The notes: generated by a model from the sequence alone, not told the origin. Shown: positions 42,722-53,512, counted from the stretch's first letter. The stretch: DNA of 64,000 bases from Branchinecta lynchi (GCA_023053575.1 JAKZAP010000009.1:21867869-21931868), one strand, 5' to 3'. Translations and numbers: made by a program.

Positions 42722-43045
42722 TGAACATTAAATTCAATTCAGTTCAAGACTTTTATTTTGGCCAGAAGCCATAAACAACCACTACAATACAAATAAACAA
42801 AAATAAAGAACGTATTACAACCACATAAATAAGCCGCAACCTTCTTTTTCATATATTTTAACCCAAACGGGCAAAGACAGGCGAAGCCACGGGTTACCGC
42901 ACATAATGCCATAACTATGCAATTCTGCGATAGTAGCAACCGATTGCTCAGAGATGTACGATGCGCAAATGCCAACTGCGAAAAGTTCATAACGCGATAA
43001 TCGTCGAATATCTCTGTAGCACTGTAAAAACGCGGTAGACATTCT
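42722..43045 (-). mobile_element. Probable LINE ORF2 end
   Basis: The minus strand reads CYRDIRRLSRYELFAVGICA, SYISEQSVATIAELHSYGIM, CGNPWLRLSLPVWVKIYEKE-GCGLFMWL; aattcaattcagttcaagac at 42731 looks like a short-repeat LINE tail. The family is not certain. It ends ~55 bp before exon 4. Confidence 0.45.
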
Positions 43046-43101
43046 TATGAAATGACGTTAATATTAAAGTCATACTTTTTAAATTTTGACTTCTTACCTA
43101 G

Positions 43102-43314
43102 GGAAGTGAACACATTCCAGCACATGCAGAACCGCAAAGCGGTAAAAATTGGCGGCGCTCATCGATCGTGTTCGTATCCCTAATTACAAGCGCGGCATTA
43201 GCGGCACTTGGGGCACTGTCGTTCTGGCATGCAAGGCTTATTTCGAAGAATCAGACAAGCATAGAGGCGTTGGAAAGTTCGGATTCAGAGAAGCACCCGC
43301 CAGAAGGTTCAAAG
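43102..43314 (+). CDS. ZDHHC16: ZDHHC16 exon 4: TM4 and TSIE motif
   Basis: Encodes a variable loop (GSEHIPAHAEPQSGKNWRRS), TM4 (SIVFVSLITSAALAALGALS then FWHARLISKN) and QTSIEALESSDSEKHPPEGS-K. It matches human ...LALGALTVWHAVLISRGETSIE in layout. The acceptor is cttacctag and the donor gtacga, phase 0 at both ends. The loop is the only part without clear family similarity. Confidence 0.93.
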
Positions 43315-43439
43315 GTACGATTCACGTTTCGTGCAGTACATAGTGAGATGTTTTGAAATAGTTCACCACTTAACCAGACTATGCTTACAGAATTACACAC
43401 AGCTCCGACTCTTTTAGGCTCTTTCTATGTCCCCTATAA

Positions 43440-43900
43440 ACAAAAAAAATTAAAAGTTTTTAAAATAGATGGTGTTTTTTTTTTATTAGAGTTTGGAAAG
43501 TATAAAAGCAAAAAATTTATCTCATGATGAAAGTGTAAGTGACGTTAAAGCAGTGTAAACTGTTAGGTAATTTTGGTATTAACGCCACCTAGTTGGAGGT
43601 GGGCTCATATGGCACTTGCAAGACTTGGTAAATAAGAATGACGATGGACCCTTGGAAATCAGGAGAATTTACCGTTCGGTAATTTTTTTGTTTTTTTGTT
43701 TGCACTTGTCTGTGATGATGCGAACTTAAGGGCGCTAGAAATGTATCTGTAATCGAAACCATTGAGGCAAAAATGATCACGAGCTCATGGGAATCATGAA
43801 AATGTAGGTTTTGCTTAAAAGTATTTTTTGTACTTTGCGATTAAGATGAGTAGCGTACATTAAGGGATGGTCGGATCTGGGAAGCGAAAATTTCTAAGCC
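43440..43900. other. Family P fragment and unclassified intron
   Basis: 43440-43570 matches family P (tagagtttggaaagtataaa, gatgaaagtgtaagtgacgt). The rest to 43900 is unclassified. Confidence 0.45.
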
Positions 43901-45370
43901 AATCTTGTCAAGTCTCTAATGTTCAAGCCAAGTTTCATCGTCCTAGCACTTCTGGAAATAGCCTACCTTAAACTGCGATCACCAGAATTCAAGATCCCCT
44001 CCAACTAACCCAGACTGACCGAATCCGGTCCGGTTCTATCACTGATGTATCTAGTGCTTATGCTTGTTCTTCACACCAAGTATTATCCCGATCGCTGTAT
44101 TCTAAGCGTGTCACAAAATTTCCGCCGCCCTCCCCACGACTCCCCCACATTGATCGGATCCTGTCCGCACTTGAAATGGGATATCTGACGCACGAGGTCT
44201 TTCCAAATATCAAGTTTCGTTTAGATGCGATTCCCCGTTCAAAAGTTATAAATACGTCAGTATTCCGGATTCCCCCTCCCTCCACTCCCCCCACGGTGTT
44301 CGGATCGGGGAAGTGACTATTTTCAAGTTAGTTTGGTTGGGTCCCTAATATGCCTGCCAAGTTTCATCGTCCTGGCACATGTGTAAGCATCTTAAGTCGG
44401 GATCAACCGGAATTCCGGGACCCTCCCTCAAACTCCCCCCTCAGTGCTCCGGTCCGGTCCGGTCTTGTCAACTATGTATCTAGGGCTTGTGCCTGTTCTT
44501 CCAACCAAGTTTCATCCCGATCTGTCCCATCTGAACATGTCACACAATTTCCGGTCCCCCGCCCTCCCACTCCCCCTGAAGTCACCGGATCCATTCCGGT
44601 TTTGAAGTGTGACATCTGAGACTGAGATCTGACATCTGAGAGGGGTCTTTCGAAATATCAAGTTTCATTAAGATCTGATTCCCCGTTCGAAAAAAATATA
44701 CGTCAATATTTTGGATTCTCCCTCCCTCCACTCCCCCCATAGTGCTCAGATCCAGTCCGGTCTTGTCAGCTATGTATCTAGGGCTTGTGTTTGTTCTTCC
44801 ACTACGTTTCATCCAGATCCGTTCACTCTGAACATGTTCCCCCCTCCAACTCCCCCAAAGTCACGGGAGACATTCCGGACTTGATGTGTGACATCTGAGA
44901 CACGAGGTCTTTCCAAATATCAAGTTTCATTCAGATCCGATTCCCCGTTCAAAAGTTATAAATACGTCAATATTCCGGATTCACCCTCCCTCCACTTCCC
45001 ACACGGGGGTCGGATCGGGAAAAGAGCTTGTGCTTGTTCTTCCCACCAAGATTCAGCCCCCAGCCCCCCCCCCCCAGTCTCATCGGATCCGGTCCGAACT
45101 TGAAATGAAACATCTGAGACACGAGGTCTGTCCAGGTATCAAGTTTCATTACAATCTGATCACTCATTCGAAGTTATGCATGCCCCTATTTTCCCGGATT
45201 CCGGATCCAGATCGGGCAAGTGACTATTTCCAAGTTAGTTTGCTCGGGTCCCTGATATGCTTGCCAAGTTTCATCGTCCTAGCACTTCTGGAAGTACCCT
45301 AACTCGGCAAGAGTGGACCGACAGACCGAAACGTGATCGGTATCTTGAGCGAAGCTGCAAGTGCCATAAA
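43900..45370 (+). repeat. Family J ~147-bp satellite
   Basis: aagtttcat-type anchors at about 44360, 44510, 44660, 44806, 44924, 45052, 45146 and 45265, with gattccccgttcaaaagtta, attccggattccccctccct and ggtctttccaaatatcaagt between. Units are diverged and alternate between two subtypes. Confidence 0.7.
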
Positions 45371-45705
45371 AATAGTATTCCGTAAAAATGAATATGTTGA
45401 AACAATTTATGCTTATTATATGCAAAACCAGGCCATGCTTACAGAATTACCCACAGCTTCGACTGTTTTAGCCTCTTTCCATGTCCCTTGGCTTGGATGA
45501 CAATCTTGCCAGAATCTCTGTAACCGGTCTCCGGACGAATAAATCCCTCGGAAATTATGATCGGGCGCATGATAAGTCACTCAAGGAGAAATAGCGTGGC
45601 AATGGTGATAATCAGTGTGTTGAGGATACATTTGTAAAGGGAATAGTCTTGGGACGAGAATTGTTGGAAATACTAGTGAAGTAAAATGAATTACTATCAT
45701 AGTAT
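45371..45705. other. Unclassified ZDHHC16 intron 4 sequence
   Basis: tgcttacagaattacccaca and tttccatgtcccttgg resemble 43384-43435, so a repeat is likely; nothing else seen. Confidence 0.35.
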
Positions 45706-45712
45706 GACGTGT

Positions 45713-46165
45713 CCTTGAAAGGACACCTGAATGAAGAGTACCAAGTACCATCCCTATCTGTATGACTTCCGTTAACATTGCCTGTAGAAAACCCAATCCA
45801 AATCCGGAATAGTGTTTCCAAGCTATGATTTTTGCTCCATTTTGCATCTGTCCTTGTTTCAGTACCGAACAATTTTAGAAATGAACAAAGTCTCAAATAA
45901 ACCCTTCTTCTGGGATATTTTTTAACAAGTTAAGCCCAAACGTATATCTAGAAGAAATTCCAGTACGATCCGGCCAGCGCTGTACAAGATTTGAATGAAT
46001 TACGCTTTTTGTCTTGGAGTCTTCATGTGCAAACCTCCAGAAACGAACATCCCTATTTTGAAAACGTCACGCTCAGAAGAAGAATGCTCTCCGTGGCCAT
46101 GTCTGTAAATGTATTCTCCATGGTGCGTTCAAGTAGGGTTTCATTGTTCAGGTGTCCTTTAAGAT
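45713..46165. mobile_element. TTAAAGGACACCTGAA MITE (copy 3)
   Basis: ccttgaaaggacacctgaat ... ttcaggtgtcctttaagata; interior ~95% like 14056-14518 by eye, same orientation. Confidence 0.8.
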
Positions 46166-47170
46166 AATTTATATTTTATTTCTTTTTATTTTATTTGCTT
46201 GAACCACTGGGAAAGTCCACTATAGTACTGCATCTATCTTTCATACTCGTCTTGACATAATATTGCTTTTCTATTTAGTCTGTTTTTAAACTATATGAAA
46301 ATAATGTAGTCATGGTTATTTGCATTGTTTTGTTTAGTGTTTTAATAATGTGTATTTTACTTTGTGTATTTTACTCATACTTCGTTGTTATTCAGAAAGC
46401 GGGTCTATATCAAACATCTTGGGAAAAGATGCAGGGTTGAAATAGACGGTTCTCACGCTGGGCTCAAACTGTCCTGTCAGATCTGTCTCCAGCCCAGCTA
46501 GGTCACAAATAAATAAACAAACACAATTAAATTCAGTTCAATTCATTTAATTCCTCCAGAAATCGGAGAGTAAAAGACATAGTAAGCGCATACATAACTG
46601 GCCAAAAATATAAAACGACAACTATGACGTAACAAGGCCGTATCGCATTTGGTTTGAAATGCCTCTGATCAGAAGAACATAGGGATATTTTACTGAAGTT
46701 CGAAAATGGGAAGTGTGTGCGACCCGATAAAAGGGGGCAGACAAAGTCCTTGGGTCTTCCAAAACTTAAGCCCCCGCCAACAAAATCATCCAAGAGGTAC
46801 CTGAATTAATTTGTCCCTTATTTTGACAAATCTTTGAAATTATTGTATTATGGTTGTAATCCGTTGTAATGTTGACAATCCGAGGCTAGCTGTATGCTAT
46901 TGTGGAGAATTAAAACTAGCTGTATGCTATTGTGGAGAATTAAAACGATTTGATTTTGATAAAACAGACCGACAGGCAAATATCAAACAAAAGTTAAAAA
47001 TTAAACGTATGCATAATAACTAAGAATGCGAACTATGTTCTCTGTAGATTGTTCGAGTTAACTTACTGAAACGGTAATGCAGGGGAATGACTGGAAAGGA
47101 AGGCGGAGACATAAAGGGGGGGGGGGCTGATGGCTATAAATATTCTGCCAGTCCAAACTAATACGCAGCG
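46166..47170. mobile_element. LINE tails and unclassified intron
   Basis: 46520-46793 looks like a minus-strand LINE 3' end (aattcagttcaattcattta tail). 46886-46946 has a 31-bp direct repeat (ctagctgtatgctattgtgg). A G-run lies at 47117-47127. Confidence 0.4.
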
Positions 47171-47179
47171 GATGATATT

Positions 47180-47225
47180 TCGGCCTTTCTTGGCAAAGGT
47201 CCTCTTCAGGCTCAATCTAGAAAAA
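47180..47225. mobile_element. Family F fragment
   Basis: atttcggcctttcttggcaa then aggtcctcttcaggct. Confidence 0.6.
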
Positions 47226-47317
47226 TAAACCCGGCACCTCATATTGCCCTGCCCTTTTTTTTGTTTTTTACTTTCTTTTTTTGTTTTTTAAAAGCCTATT
47301 CGGTCGTGAAGCACATT

Positions 47318-47691
47318 AGTTGCGTTTTTGCAGATACCGTGGTATTTGATATCACGGTCTAAAGTCCTTTTCGCAGTTACCGTGGTATCTGATACCACGG
47401 TTAAAAAGTGTTTTTGCAGTTATGGGGGTATCTGGCCAGTTATCGTAGTATCTGATATTCAGATACCACGGTCCGACCGTAGTATCTAAAAAGTCATCTC
47501 ACTTTCATCAAAATTTGTCAAATTGGTGAGAAAAAAGTTTAGCACTTAGTGATGTAACTGGATATCAGTTTTTCTTTTGGGATCACCTCGAAAAGTACAA
47601 TTTCGGCAATAGTCGTTTTTGCAGAGCAACGTGTCTCAGATACCACGGTTACCGTAGTAACAGATACCATGGTATCTGCAAAAACGCAATT
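47318..47691. mobile_element. AGTTGCGTTTTTG MITE with ATACCACGG core (374 bp)
   Basis: agttgcgtttttgcagatac at left, gcaaaaacgcaatt at right, flanked by ATT (47315-47317 and 47692-47694). The core is alternating ataccacgg/ccgtggtat around a ~100-bp spacer. Same length as 56597-56970. Confidence 0.88.
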
Positions 47692-47835
47692 ATTGTTACC
47701 AAGTAAAAACGAATGAACCTTTTTATTTACCGACTTCGCTAAAACAGAAAATAGCGGATTACACAAAGACAAAAAAGAGATGGAGAATTAGCACTTCGTC
47801 GTTTTCCTGTTTACTAAGATCGCCTTTTCTTCTAG

Positions 47836-47906
47836 CCTTCCAAGAATCCCTACGACTTAGGCATGCGAGAGAACTGGAGGAATTTCTTTGGATTCAACAA
47901 TGGGAG
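47836..47906 (+). CDS. ZDHHC16: ZDHHC16 exon 5: PaCCT-like motif
   Basis: A 71-nt exon encoding PSKNPYDLGMRENWRNFFGF-NNG plus two bases. NPYxxG...NWxxFxG is the conserved cytosolic motif after TM4 in ZDHHC16 (human RNPYNYGCLDNWKVFLG). The acceptor is ttcttctag and the donor gtaaaa. Too short to stand out as a reading frame, but phase and homology both fit. Confidence 0.93.
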
Positions 47907-47963
47907 GTAAAACAGCGGGAAGATTGACTTGGCTAGGCTGTATAATTTTGAATAGGACTTATT

Positions 47964-48240
47964 AGCTGCGTTCGTTGATCATTTGTCACCAGTGTCCGGT
48001 TTTCCCCTTATAACGCATTTTTTGGTTCACCGATGAGTTGACCAAAAGTTGCTAACTCCTCGGTAAAGCCGGACTCCCGAGCAGGTTCTGGTTACTCCGC
48101 ACGGGTGAAGTAAAACCGGACACCGGTTAGTTCAATAAACGGGTTATAAGACTGGTGAGCAGTCACCGGTGGTTGCAAAAACGGTTTATGAGAAAAACCG
48201 GAGATGACCGGTGAGAACTCCCGTGACAAAAAACGCAGCT
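47964..48240. mobile_element. AGCTGCGTT MITE with ACCGG core
   Basis: agctgcgttcgttgatcatt at left, cgtgacaaaaaacgcagct at right, ATT on both sides (47961-47963, 48241-48243). The core repeats accggtgtccggtttt-type units and complements. A fragment recurs at 58260-58345. Confidence 0.82.
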
Positions 48241-48246
48241 ATTGCT

Positions 48247-48466
48247 TAAACACGTAAATCTAGTTAAGCATCTCTTAATCCCTAAAAATCAGACTTATAT
48301 TTGAATCCACTGAATTATTCTGACTGTGCTAAGGGATTTTTTTTCTGCCCTGGGCTTAAACACGTAGATCTAGTTAAGCATCTCTTATTCCCTAAAAATT
48401 AAACTTATCTTTGAATCCACTGAATTATTCTGACTGTGCTAAGGGATTTTTTTTTTGCCCTGAGCC
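48247..48466 (+). repeat. 110-bp tandem duplication
   Basis: aaacacgtaaatctagttaa ... ttttttttctgccctgggct at 48247-48356 is repeated at 48357-48466 with a handful of changes. Confidence 0.9.
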
Positions 48467-48513
48467 CCTAGTAGTGACGTTCAGAAGATAGAGAAGGAAG
48501 AAAAGAAGACTGT

Positions 48514-48692
48514 AGTTGCGTTTTTGCAGATGCCATGGTATCTGATACCACGGTCTAAAGTCGTTTTTGTAGTTACCGTGGTATCTGATACCACGGTCAA
48601 AAGGCGTTTTTGCAGTTATCGCGGTATCTGATATGCAGATACCACGGCCGGACTGTGATAACTGATACTATGGTATCTGCAAAAAAGCAACT
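48514..48692. mobile_element. AGTTGCGTTTTTG MITE with ATACCACGG core (short copy)
   Basis: agttgcgtttttgcagatgc ... ctgcaaaaaagcaact, 179 bp. It lacks the central spacer of the 374-bp copies; the flanks (tgt/ggt) do not match. Confidence 0.8.
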
Positions 48693-48696
48693 GGTG

Positions 48697-48912
48697 ATGG
48701 CGGGTTTACACACTGCATTAAATTCGAGCGTATTTTACGCACATATTTGGGCTTGAAAATAGCTCGAACAATACGGACGTATTTATATACAAAACTCAAA
48801 TACTCAATTTCTCAATTTGATTTTTCAAATACTTCCGTATCGCTCGTATCACTAGAGATATTTTCAAGCCCAAATACGCGCGGAAAATACGCTCGGTTTA
48901 CGCAGTGTGCGA
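48697..48912. mobile_element. Hairpin MITE, CGGGTTTACACACTGC ends
   Basis: gggtttacacactgcattaa and gagcgtattttacgcacata, tttgggcttgaaaatagctc are mirrored at 48845-48912 (gagatattttcaagcccaaa, cgctcggtttacgcagtgtg). ~216 bp. Confidence 0.8.
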
Positions 48913-49239
48913 ACGTACCGTGACCATGAATTTAGAGAATATGCAGAAGACAGAGAATGCTGGTGCGACCAGACAAAGCTTACCCCGACGTGGAGAATTC
49001 GAATTGTAATATATTCCGACCCGAGACCGACTGGCCGAGGGGGTATAAGTATGGCCTTTGGGTTTTCCAGTATATATATATATGGAGTGAAGGAAGACCG
49101 TGAACACCACTTCCTATCACACCTCCCGCTCCTACTGCATCCATTCCCTACCAGTTCAAAAAAAACTTTTTTTTTTACTTTTTTTTCTTTTTTTTTGACC
49201 TTTCATAAACGCCTTATCGTGAGCATAGGAATTTAGAGA

Positions 49240-50100
49240 CTTTTAAAGTTTAACTGAAAAGCCAACTTATTTTTGTATCATTTAGTCCAATCTATTGAAT
49301 TATTTGGCTTCTGCCAAAGGATTTTTTGATATTCCACTATCTGTTCTAAGGCGTATTTTCGACGTCCCCCAGGATCTCCGGGAATCGAAGGGAACGGTGA
49401 GAATATAAGGAGTCATTCCAAGCGGACTCCGCGTACAGAAACAGCGAGAACACAGGGAATGCTTCCAAAATGGATTTTTTCGAGAAAAAGAATGCAGTTC
49501 ACGAAATTAGTCTGGATCCACTTTAGTTTTGGTTTTTGTTTATTCTGAATGTCTTTGATTAATTTACATTGCACCAACATTACAGAAACAGCGAGAACAC
49601 GGGGAATGCTTACCAAATGTTTTTTTTCGTTCTGGTTGTTTTTAATTAATTTACATTGCACCAACACCAGCAAAAACTGATTCCCCTCCGAATCTGAAAG
49701 GGAGTCCTTTTTTATCATGGTGATGATAATTGGGGCATTCCCCGTCCATGGAGACACGCGAGAATGCGGGGAGTGAGTCCCCGGGGCAAACAAAAACGCG
49801 GGGACTCCTCAAGTGGAGTCCTCAGGCAACGGCGAGATTACGCCTCCAGTAGTGACATTCAGAATGTCTACGGCCGTTCGTACAGGGGAAATTTTACTAT
49901 GACGCGGAAAATTTGAATCTCATCACAAACGTGGCTTTTCAGAGGGCAGTGGTGAGCTCGGTGAATACTGCTTATAGTGCCTGCAAAAATTGTTTCGTAA
50001 TCTTTTTCCTCAAGAGTACAAGACAGGTACGAGTGCATAGAGGTACCAGAAACCCGTCAGGCAAAGTCAACTATTCGAAAATCGATTGTTTGTGAATAGT
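49240..50100. mobile_element. Family L repeat split by family K
   Basis: 49240-49343 and 49850-50100 together match 60137-60490 (tttaaagtttaactgaaaag; tactatgacgcggaaaattt; gtgcatagaggtacc). The middle, 49345-49848, is a family K element with its own ends. Confidence 0.7.
49345..49848 (-). mobile_element. Family K MITE (copy 2, internally duplicated)
   Basis: aaggcgtattttcgacgtcc ... caacggcgagattacgcctc. The segment acagaaacagcgagaacaca ... acattgcaccaaca occurs twice (49435-49580, 49580-49675), explaining its greater length. Confidence 0.75.
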
Positions 50101-50370
50101 GGAGCAACGAAGTAACAATTTTGAGAAAATTTGTAACATCCCCGAGGGCCCGTGATTATCTGTGCCTCAAGTATTTTGCTTAAAAGTTCAGTTCTACAAT
50201 AACCGTAAAGTACGCATCTTTAGCCACAAAATACAAAACAAAATACATACTTTCATGACCCATGATCATTTGTGTATCAGTGTTTTGCTTACAAAATGCA
50301 TTCCTAGCCCTTTTAAAGTGCGCATTGTAACCGCAAAGTGCATGGCATATTTTTCACTTAACCATACGTC

Positions 50371-50787
50371 ATGGGACCAGGTTACCCCCTAGGTAAGGTA
50401 GCTAAGTTAGTGGAAGAAAGGCTAAAAGATCAAGAGATTCAGAGGTGGCATGGGGGTGTATCAGATTACCAATCTCTGAAGTTGTATGGTATGGCCAAAG
50501 AGGCATGGGGAGAAGAATTATATTTTAAGTTGGGACTGGGGGGCGGGGGGGCAGAATTGAAGTGGGTGGTGAGTCTTAGGGCGGACGCTCTTCCGGTGGG
50601 GATGCGGATAAATTATATTGGTAGAGATAGGAAATGTACTGGTCCTTATTTTTGTTCAGCGTGTGGTATTGAAGGAGAGGATGCGGTACATTTGATATGT
50701 TATTGCGAGGAGTCGAAAGAATTAAGAAAGGAAGTGTTTGGTCGGGAGGCTACTATGTATGCTTGCAAGTGCTATATGAGCTTATAG
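50371..50787 (+). mobile_element. LINE C-terminal zinc-knuckle fragment
   Basis: One 138-codon frame reads QEIQRWHGGVSDYQSLKLYG, ELKWVVSLRADALPVGMRIN, RKCTGPYFCSACGIEGEDAV then HLICYCEESKELRKEVFG: the C-x2-C-x8-H-x3-C knuckle of LINE ORF2. It ends ~30 bp before the last ZDHHC16 exon, on the same strand. Confidence 0.8.
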
Positions 50788-50818
50788 CTCTTGTTTTACT
50801 TGTCTTCTTAATTTTCAG

Positions 50819-50909
50819 CGGTTGGCGACATATTTTGTTCCCAGCCGTCGTTCAGCCACACGGAAATGGAGTGCATTGGGACTCGAACCCGGTACGGCAC
50901 TACTGCTAA
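50819..50909 (+). CDS. ZDHHC16: ZDHHC16 last coding exon and stop
   Basis: One base completes S288, then GWRHILFPAVVQPHGNGVHW-DSNPVRHYC and TAA. It aligns with human GRHWLTRVLLPSSHLPHGNG-MSW. A strong polypyrimidine tract ends in attttcag. The C-terminus is about 10 residues shorter than in human, and the coding end overlaps a minus-strand sequence with a perfect RNA polymerase III B-box (50873-50883). No polyadenylation signal was assigned. Confidence 0.9.
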
Positions 50910-51084
50910 GACTGTCCCCAAGGTGTTCAGCGTCACATAGAACATTCCAGACCGCTTTCTGATTGGTTCAGATTGCAAGCATTTGGATTGGCAGAAGATT
51001 TTTTATACATGACATCTTGTCAGTCAGATATGATTGTCAGTTAGAGGCGAGCTGGAGGCCCGATGACAAATTATCTGAAAATGG

Positions 51085-51220
51085 TATTGTGAAGTTGTAC
51101 GAAAAAGTAGCATGGAGTACCAACTGTGCTACTGCATGCTGCTATAGCAAGGGTGGATGCTGCTGGAGCAAGGCGGGATGCTACTGGATAGTACTCTTAA
51201 GATTAGGCCAGTGTGAGCAG
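51085..51220. mobile_element. GATGAAAA-family MITE fragment
   Basis: gttgtacgaaaaagtagcat, gctactgcatgctgctatag and gatgctactggatagtactc match 41360-41480. Confidence 0.6.
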
Positions 51221-51975
51221 GGGCGTCCCGAGCCTTTCTTCATTGGGGGTCAGTTTGTGTTCAGGTTCCAGTGTTTGTTGGAATTAGCGCCAAGTCGGTC
51301 GTACCTTAGGGTTCTATTTTGAGACGACAGCCAAGTAGTTGGCGGTATTTGACAGGTTCTGAGTGATGTAATGGTAGGCATTGGGAAAAGTGTGAAAATA
51401 CGACATCGATAAACCCTAAGCACTGCTTCGGCCCAAGCTGACTGTGAATCATGTAGTAGCAAGAAAAAATAATCAGATAGAACCCCCGCCTCCCTATGTC
51501 TCCTCTATGACTATGCGGAGTCGAGTATTTCCCCGTACCTTTTCCGCTGTGAACGAGCGGAGGTTAGTAGCTTCGCGCCACATCACGTTTCATTACCTCT
51601 ACAATTAGTTATGTCGCTGTGAAACCACCTCGAGGAAAAGTAGAAGACAAAGCTGATTGGTTCTTTGGACGCGCTAAAGAGAGAGTCAGCGCGCGGAGTA
51701 CGCCTCCTGCATTTTCTCTCTCCGCGATGAGCAACGGCGAAGACGGAAGTAGAGTAGACAGGTAAAAAGCTGCAGTAAATACCTCTAGTTCCTCTTAGTC
51801 TTGTCGGGGTATTCATAGTCGCTGCATGGTACTAAAGACAGAGGCTCTATCTGATTATTTGTTCTTGCTATAAAAAGCATTGTTGACTGATTTGCGTAGG
51901 GTTTGAGTCAAAGTTGAAGATTCGTTTGGTTTACGTTTCTCGTTTTAAATTCACTGGTGTTTCGGACTTCGTCAT
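51221..51975. other. Downstream of ZDHHC16; no gene recognised
   Basis: 51425-51455 has ggcccaagctgactgtgaat (family F end). The remaining sequence is unclassified and may include the ZDHHC16 3' UTR and terminator. Confidence 0.35.
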
Positions 51976-52325
51976 GAGGCGTGTTCTCGCCGATCCCCGA
52001 GGACTCCCAGCGATTTTTTGTCCCCGTCCCGGTAACTCACTCCCCGTGTTCTCGCGAGTCCCCGCGGACGGGGAATGCTCCGATTATCATCATCATCATC
52101 AAAAAGGACTCCCTTTCAGATTTGGAGGGGAATCAATTTTTGCTGGTGTTGGTGCAATGTAAATTAATTAAAAACAATCAGAATGAAAAAAAAAAATCCA
52201 TTTTAGAAGCATTCCCCGTGTTCTCGCTGTTTCTGTACGCGGAGTCCGCGTGGAGTGACTCCCTCTATTCTCGCCGCTCCCTTCGTTTCCCCGAGGAGTC
52301 CTGGGGGAACGGCGAAAATACGCCT
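51976..52325 (+). mobile_element. Family K MITE (copy 3, complete)
   Basis: gaggcgtgttctcgccgatc and cccgaggactcc at left; gaggagtcctgggggaacgg and cgaaaatacgcct at right are inverted. 350 bp. Confidence 0.8.
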
Positions 52326-52445
52326 ATATTGAGTATTGGAGTTGCGTTATTTGATGTTTCAATTGTCTTGTGATAAACAGAATTTTATGGTATGTTTTAA
52401 GACTTCTCTTAGATCTTTGTCATACTGGTCGGTAGTCGAATTAAG

Positions 52446-53003
52446 CTGCGTAAGCACTGTCCAAATAGGTGTAATAAGCTGAATAGCGCCATACGCAACG
52501 TTTACGTCTTAATACACACGCCTGTTCAAACAGGAACCCAAAGGATTCTTATCGATCAGACTGCGGTGTTGCCACGTCGATACAATTTTTCGAGTTTCCA
52601 AAGATCAGAAATAGCGTTCTTAGTACTACTTGAAGTACACGAATACAGTTTGAAGACCATTATATTGCAGAGAGTTATTAAAATCTACGGATGGACAGCA
52701 TAGGTCCTCGAACTAGCAGTAAGCAGTCGTAACAGAACAGGACGGTTATTTTGAAGAAAAGTTGTTTCTTCAGCTTCCAACAAAGTAGAACTTTAGTGCT
52801 TCCCGTGCCAACCCTGACGACGCTGCTCCTTTCCTCCGCCCGCTGGCGGAACCAACCAAGCTATCTCATTGGCCCCGCATAAGCGACAATAGAACGCGAG
52901 TCTATTCTCCTTATTCACCTTATTACAGCGCGCTTCGAGGAAAAGAGGAATCTGTAATAACGTTATACGCTGTAATGCATCGTACCTATTTGAACGACGC
53001 AGT
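52446..53003. mobile_element. Family M MITE (copy 1)
   Basis: ctgcgtaagcactgtccaaa then taggtgtaataagctg at left; acctatttgaacgacgcag at right. Interior (ttcccgtgccaaccctgacg, gaaccaaccaagctatctca) matches 58656-59497 reversed. Confidence 0.75.
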
Positions 53004-53045
53004 AGACACACAGTCCAATAAGATTTCGCATCCGAAAATAATCAT

Positions 53046-53512
53046 GCGAAATTGGCCATATTGCTGTTTAGCGCTTCCAAGCGGACTAGTTTTTGTTAAT
53101 CCCCCCCATGCCTCACCGTCATTATTTGGATCAGACATGGCAAAATAGATCCACAGGTTAGTAAGTGGAAAACCTGTCATCTGTGTCCCAGGTATTGGAG
53201 GTTTTGCATGTTTCAGCAGCAGAAAGGGAAAGTGACCCACTACCCTATTGATTCGACTTTTTACTATGTCTACACAAGTGTTGGTTAAGACATAGTAAAA
53301 ATTCGAATCCATAGGGTAGTAGGTCACTTTCAATTTCTGCTGCTGAAACATATGCAAAACCTCCAATACCTGGGACACAGATGACAGGTTTTCCACTTTA
53401 CTAACCTGTGAATCTATTTTACCATATCTGATCCAAATAATGACGGTGAGGCATGGGGGGATTGACAGAATCTAGTCCGCTTGGAAGCGCTAAACAGGAA
53501 TATGGCCAATTC
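53046..53512. mobile_element. 467-bp near-perfect palindrome
   Basis: gcgaaattggccatattgct, gtttagcgcttccaagcgga and ccaggtattggaggttttgc at left are mirrored to ggccaattcgc at right. The centre lies in ctacacaagtgttggttaag at ~53281. Only scattered mismatches along ~225-bp arms. Confidence 0.9.

Larger units (their letters stand above)
28587..50909 (+). other. ZDHHC16: ZDHHC16 gene span (complete)
   Basis: Six plus-strand exons join to 954 nt, a 317-residue DHHC protein acyltransferase closest to ZDHHC16 (endoplasmic reticulum/Golgi membrane). These enzymes move palmitate from palmitoyl-CoA to an active-site cysteine and then to substrate cysteines. Membrane segments lie near residues 21-47, 52-74, 140-164 and 213-237. 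The zinc-binding cysteine-rich domain (C98 to C132) holds the catalytic D123-H-H-C126. TSIE (245-248) stands where most family members have TTxE, as it also does in human ZDHHC16. The PaCCT-like NPYDLG...NWRNFFG motif follows (268-283). Introns are 6775, 5055, 2106, 4521 and 2912 bp, all full of repeats. Phases agree at every junction. The N-terminus is about 60 residues shorter than in human and is the least certain part. Confidence 0.93.

Noticed and set aside
44350..45302. Proline/serine-rich frames on both strands
   Set aside because: Translations of the ~147-bp satellite; frames shift between units and have no start context.
51583..51816. 77-codon minus-strand frame with RGERKCRRRTPRADS
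   Set aside because: No domain, no splice context and no homologous copy; treated as chance.
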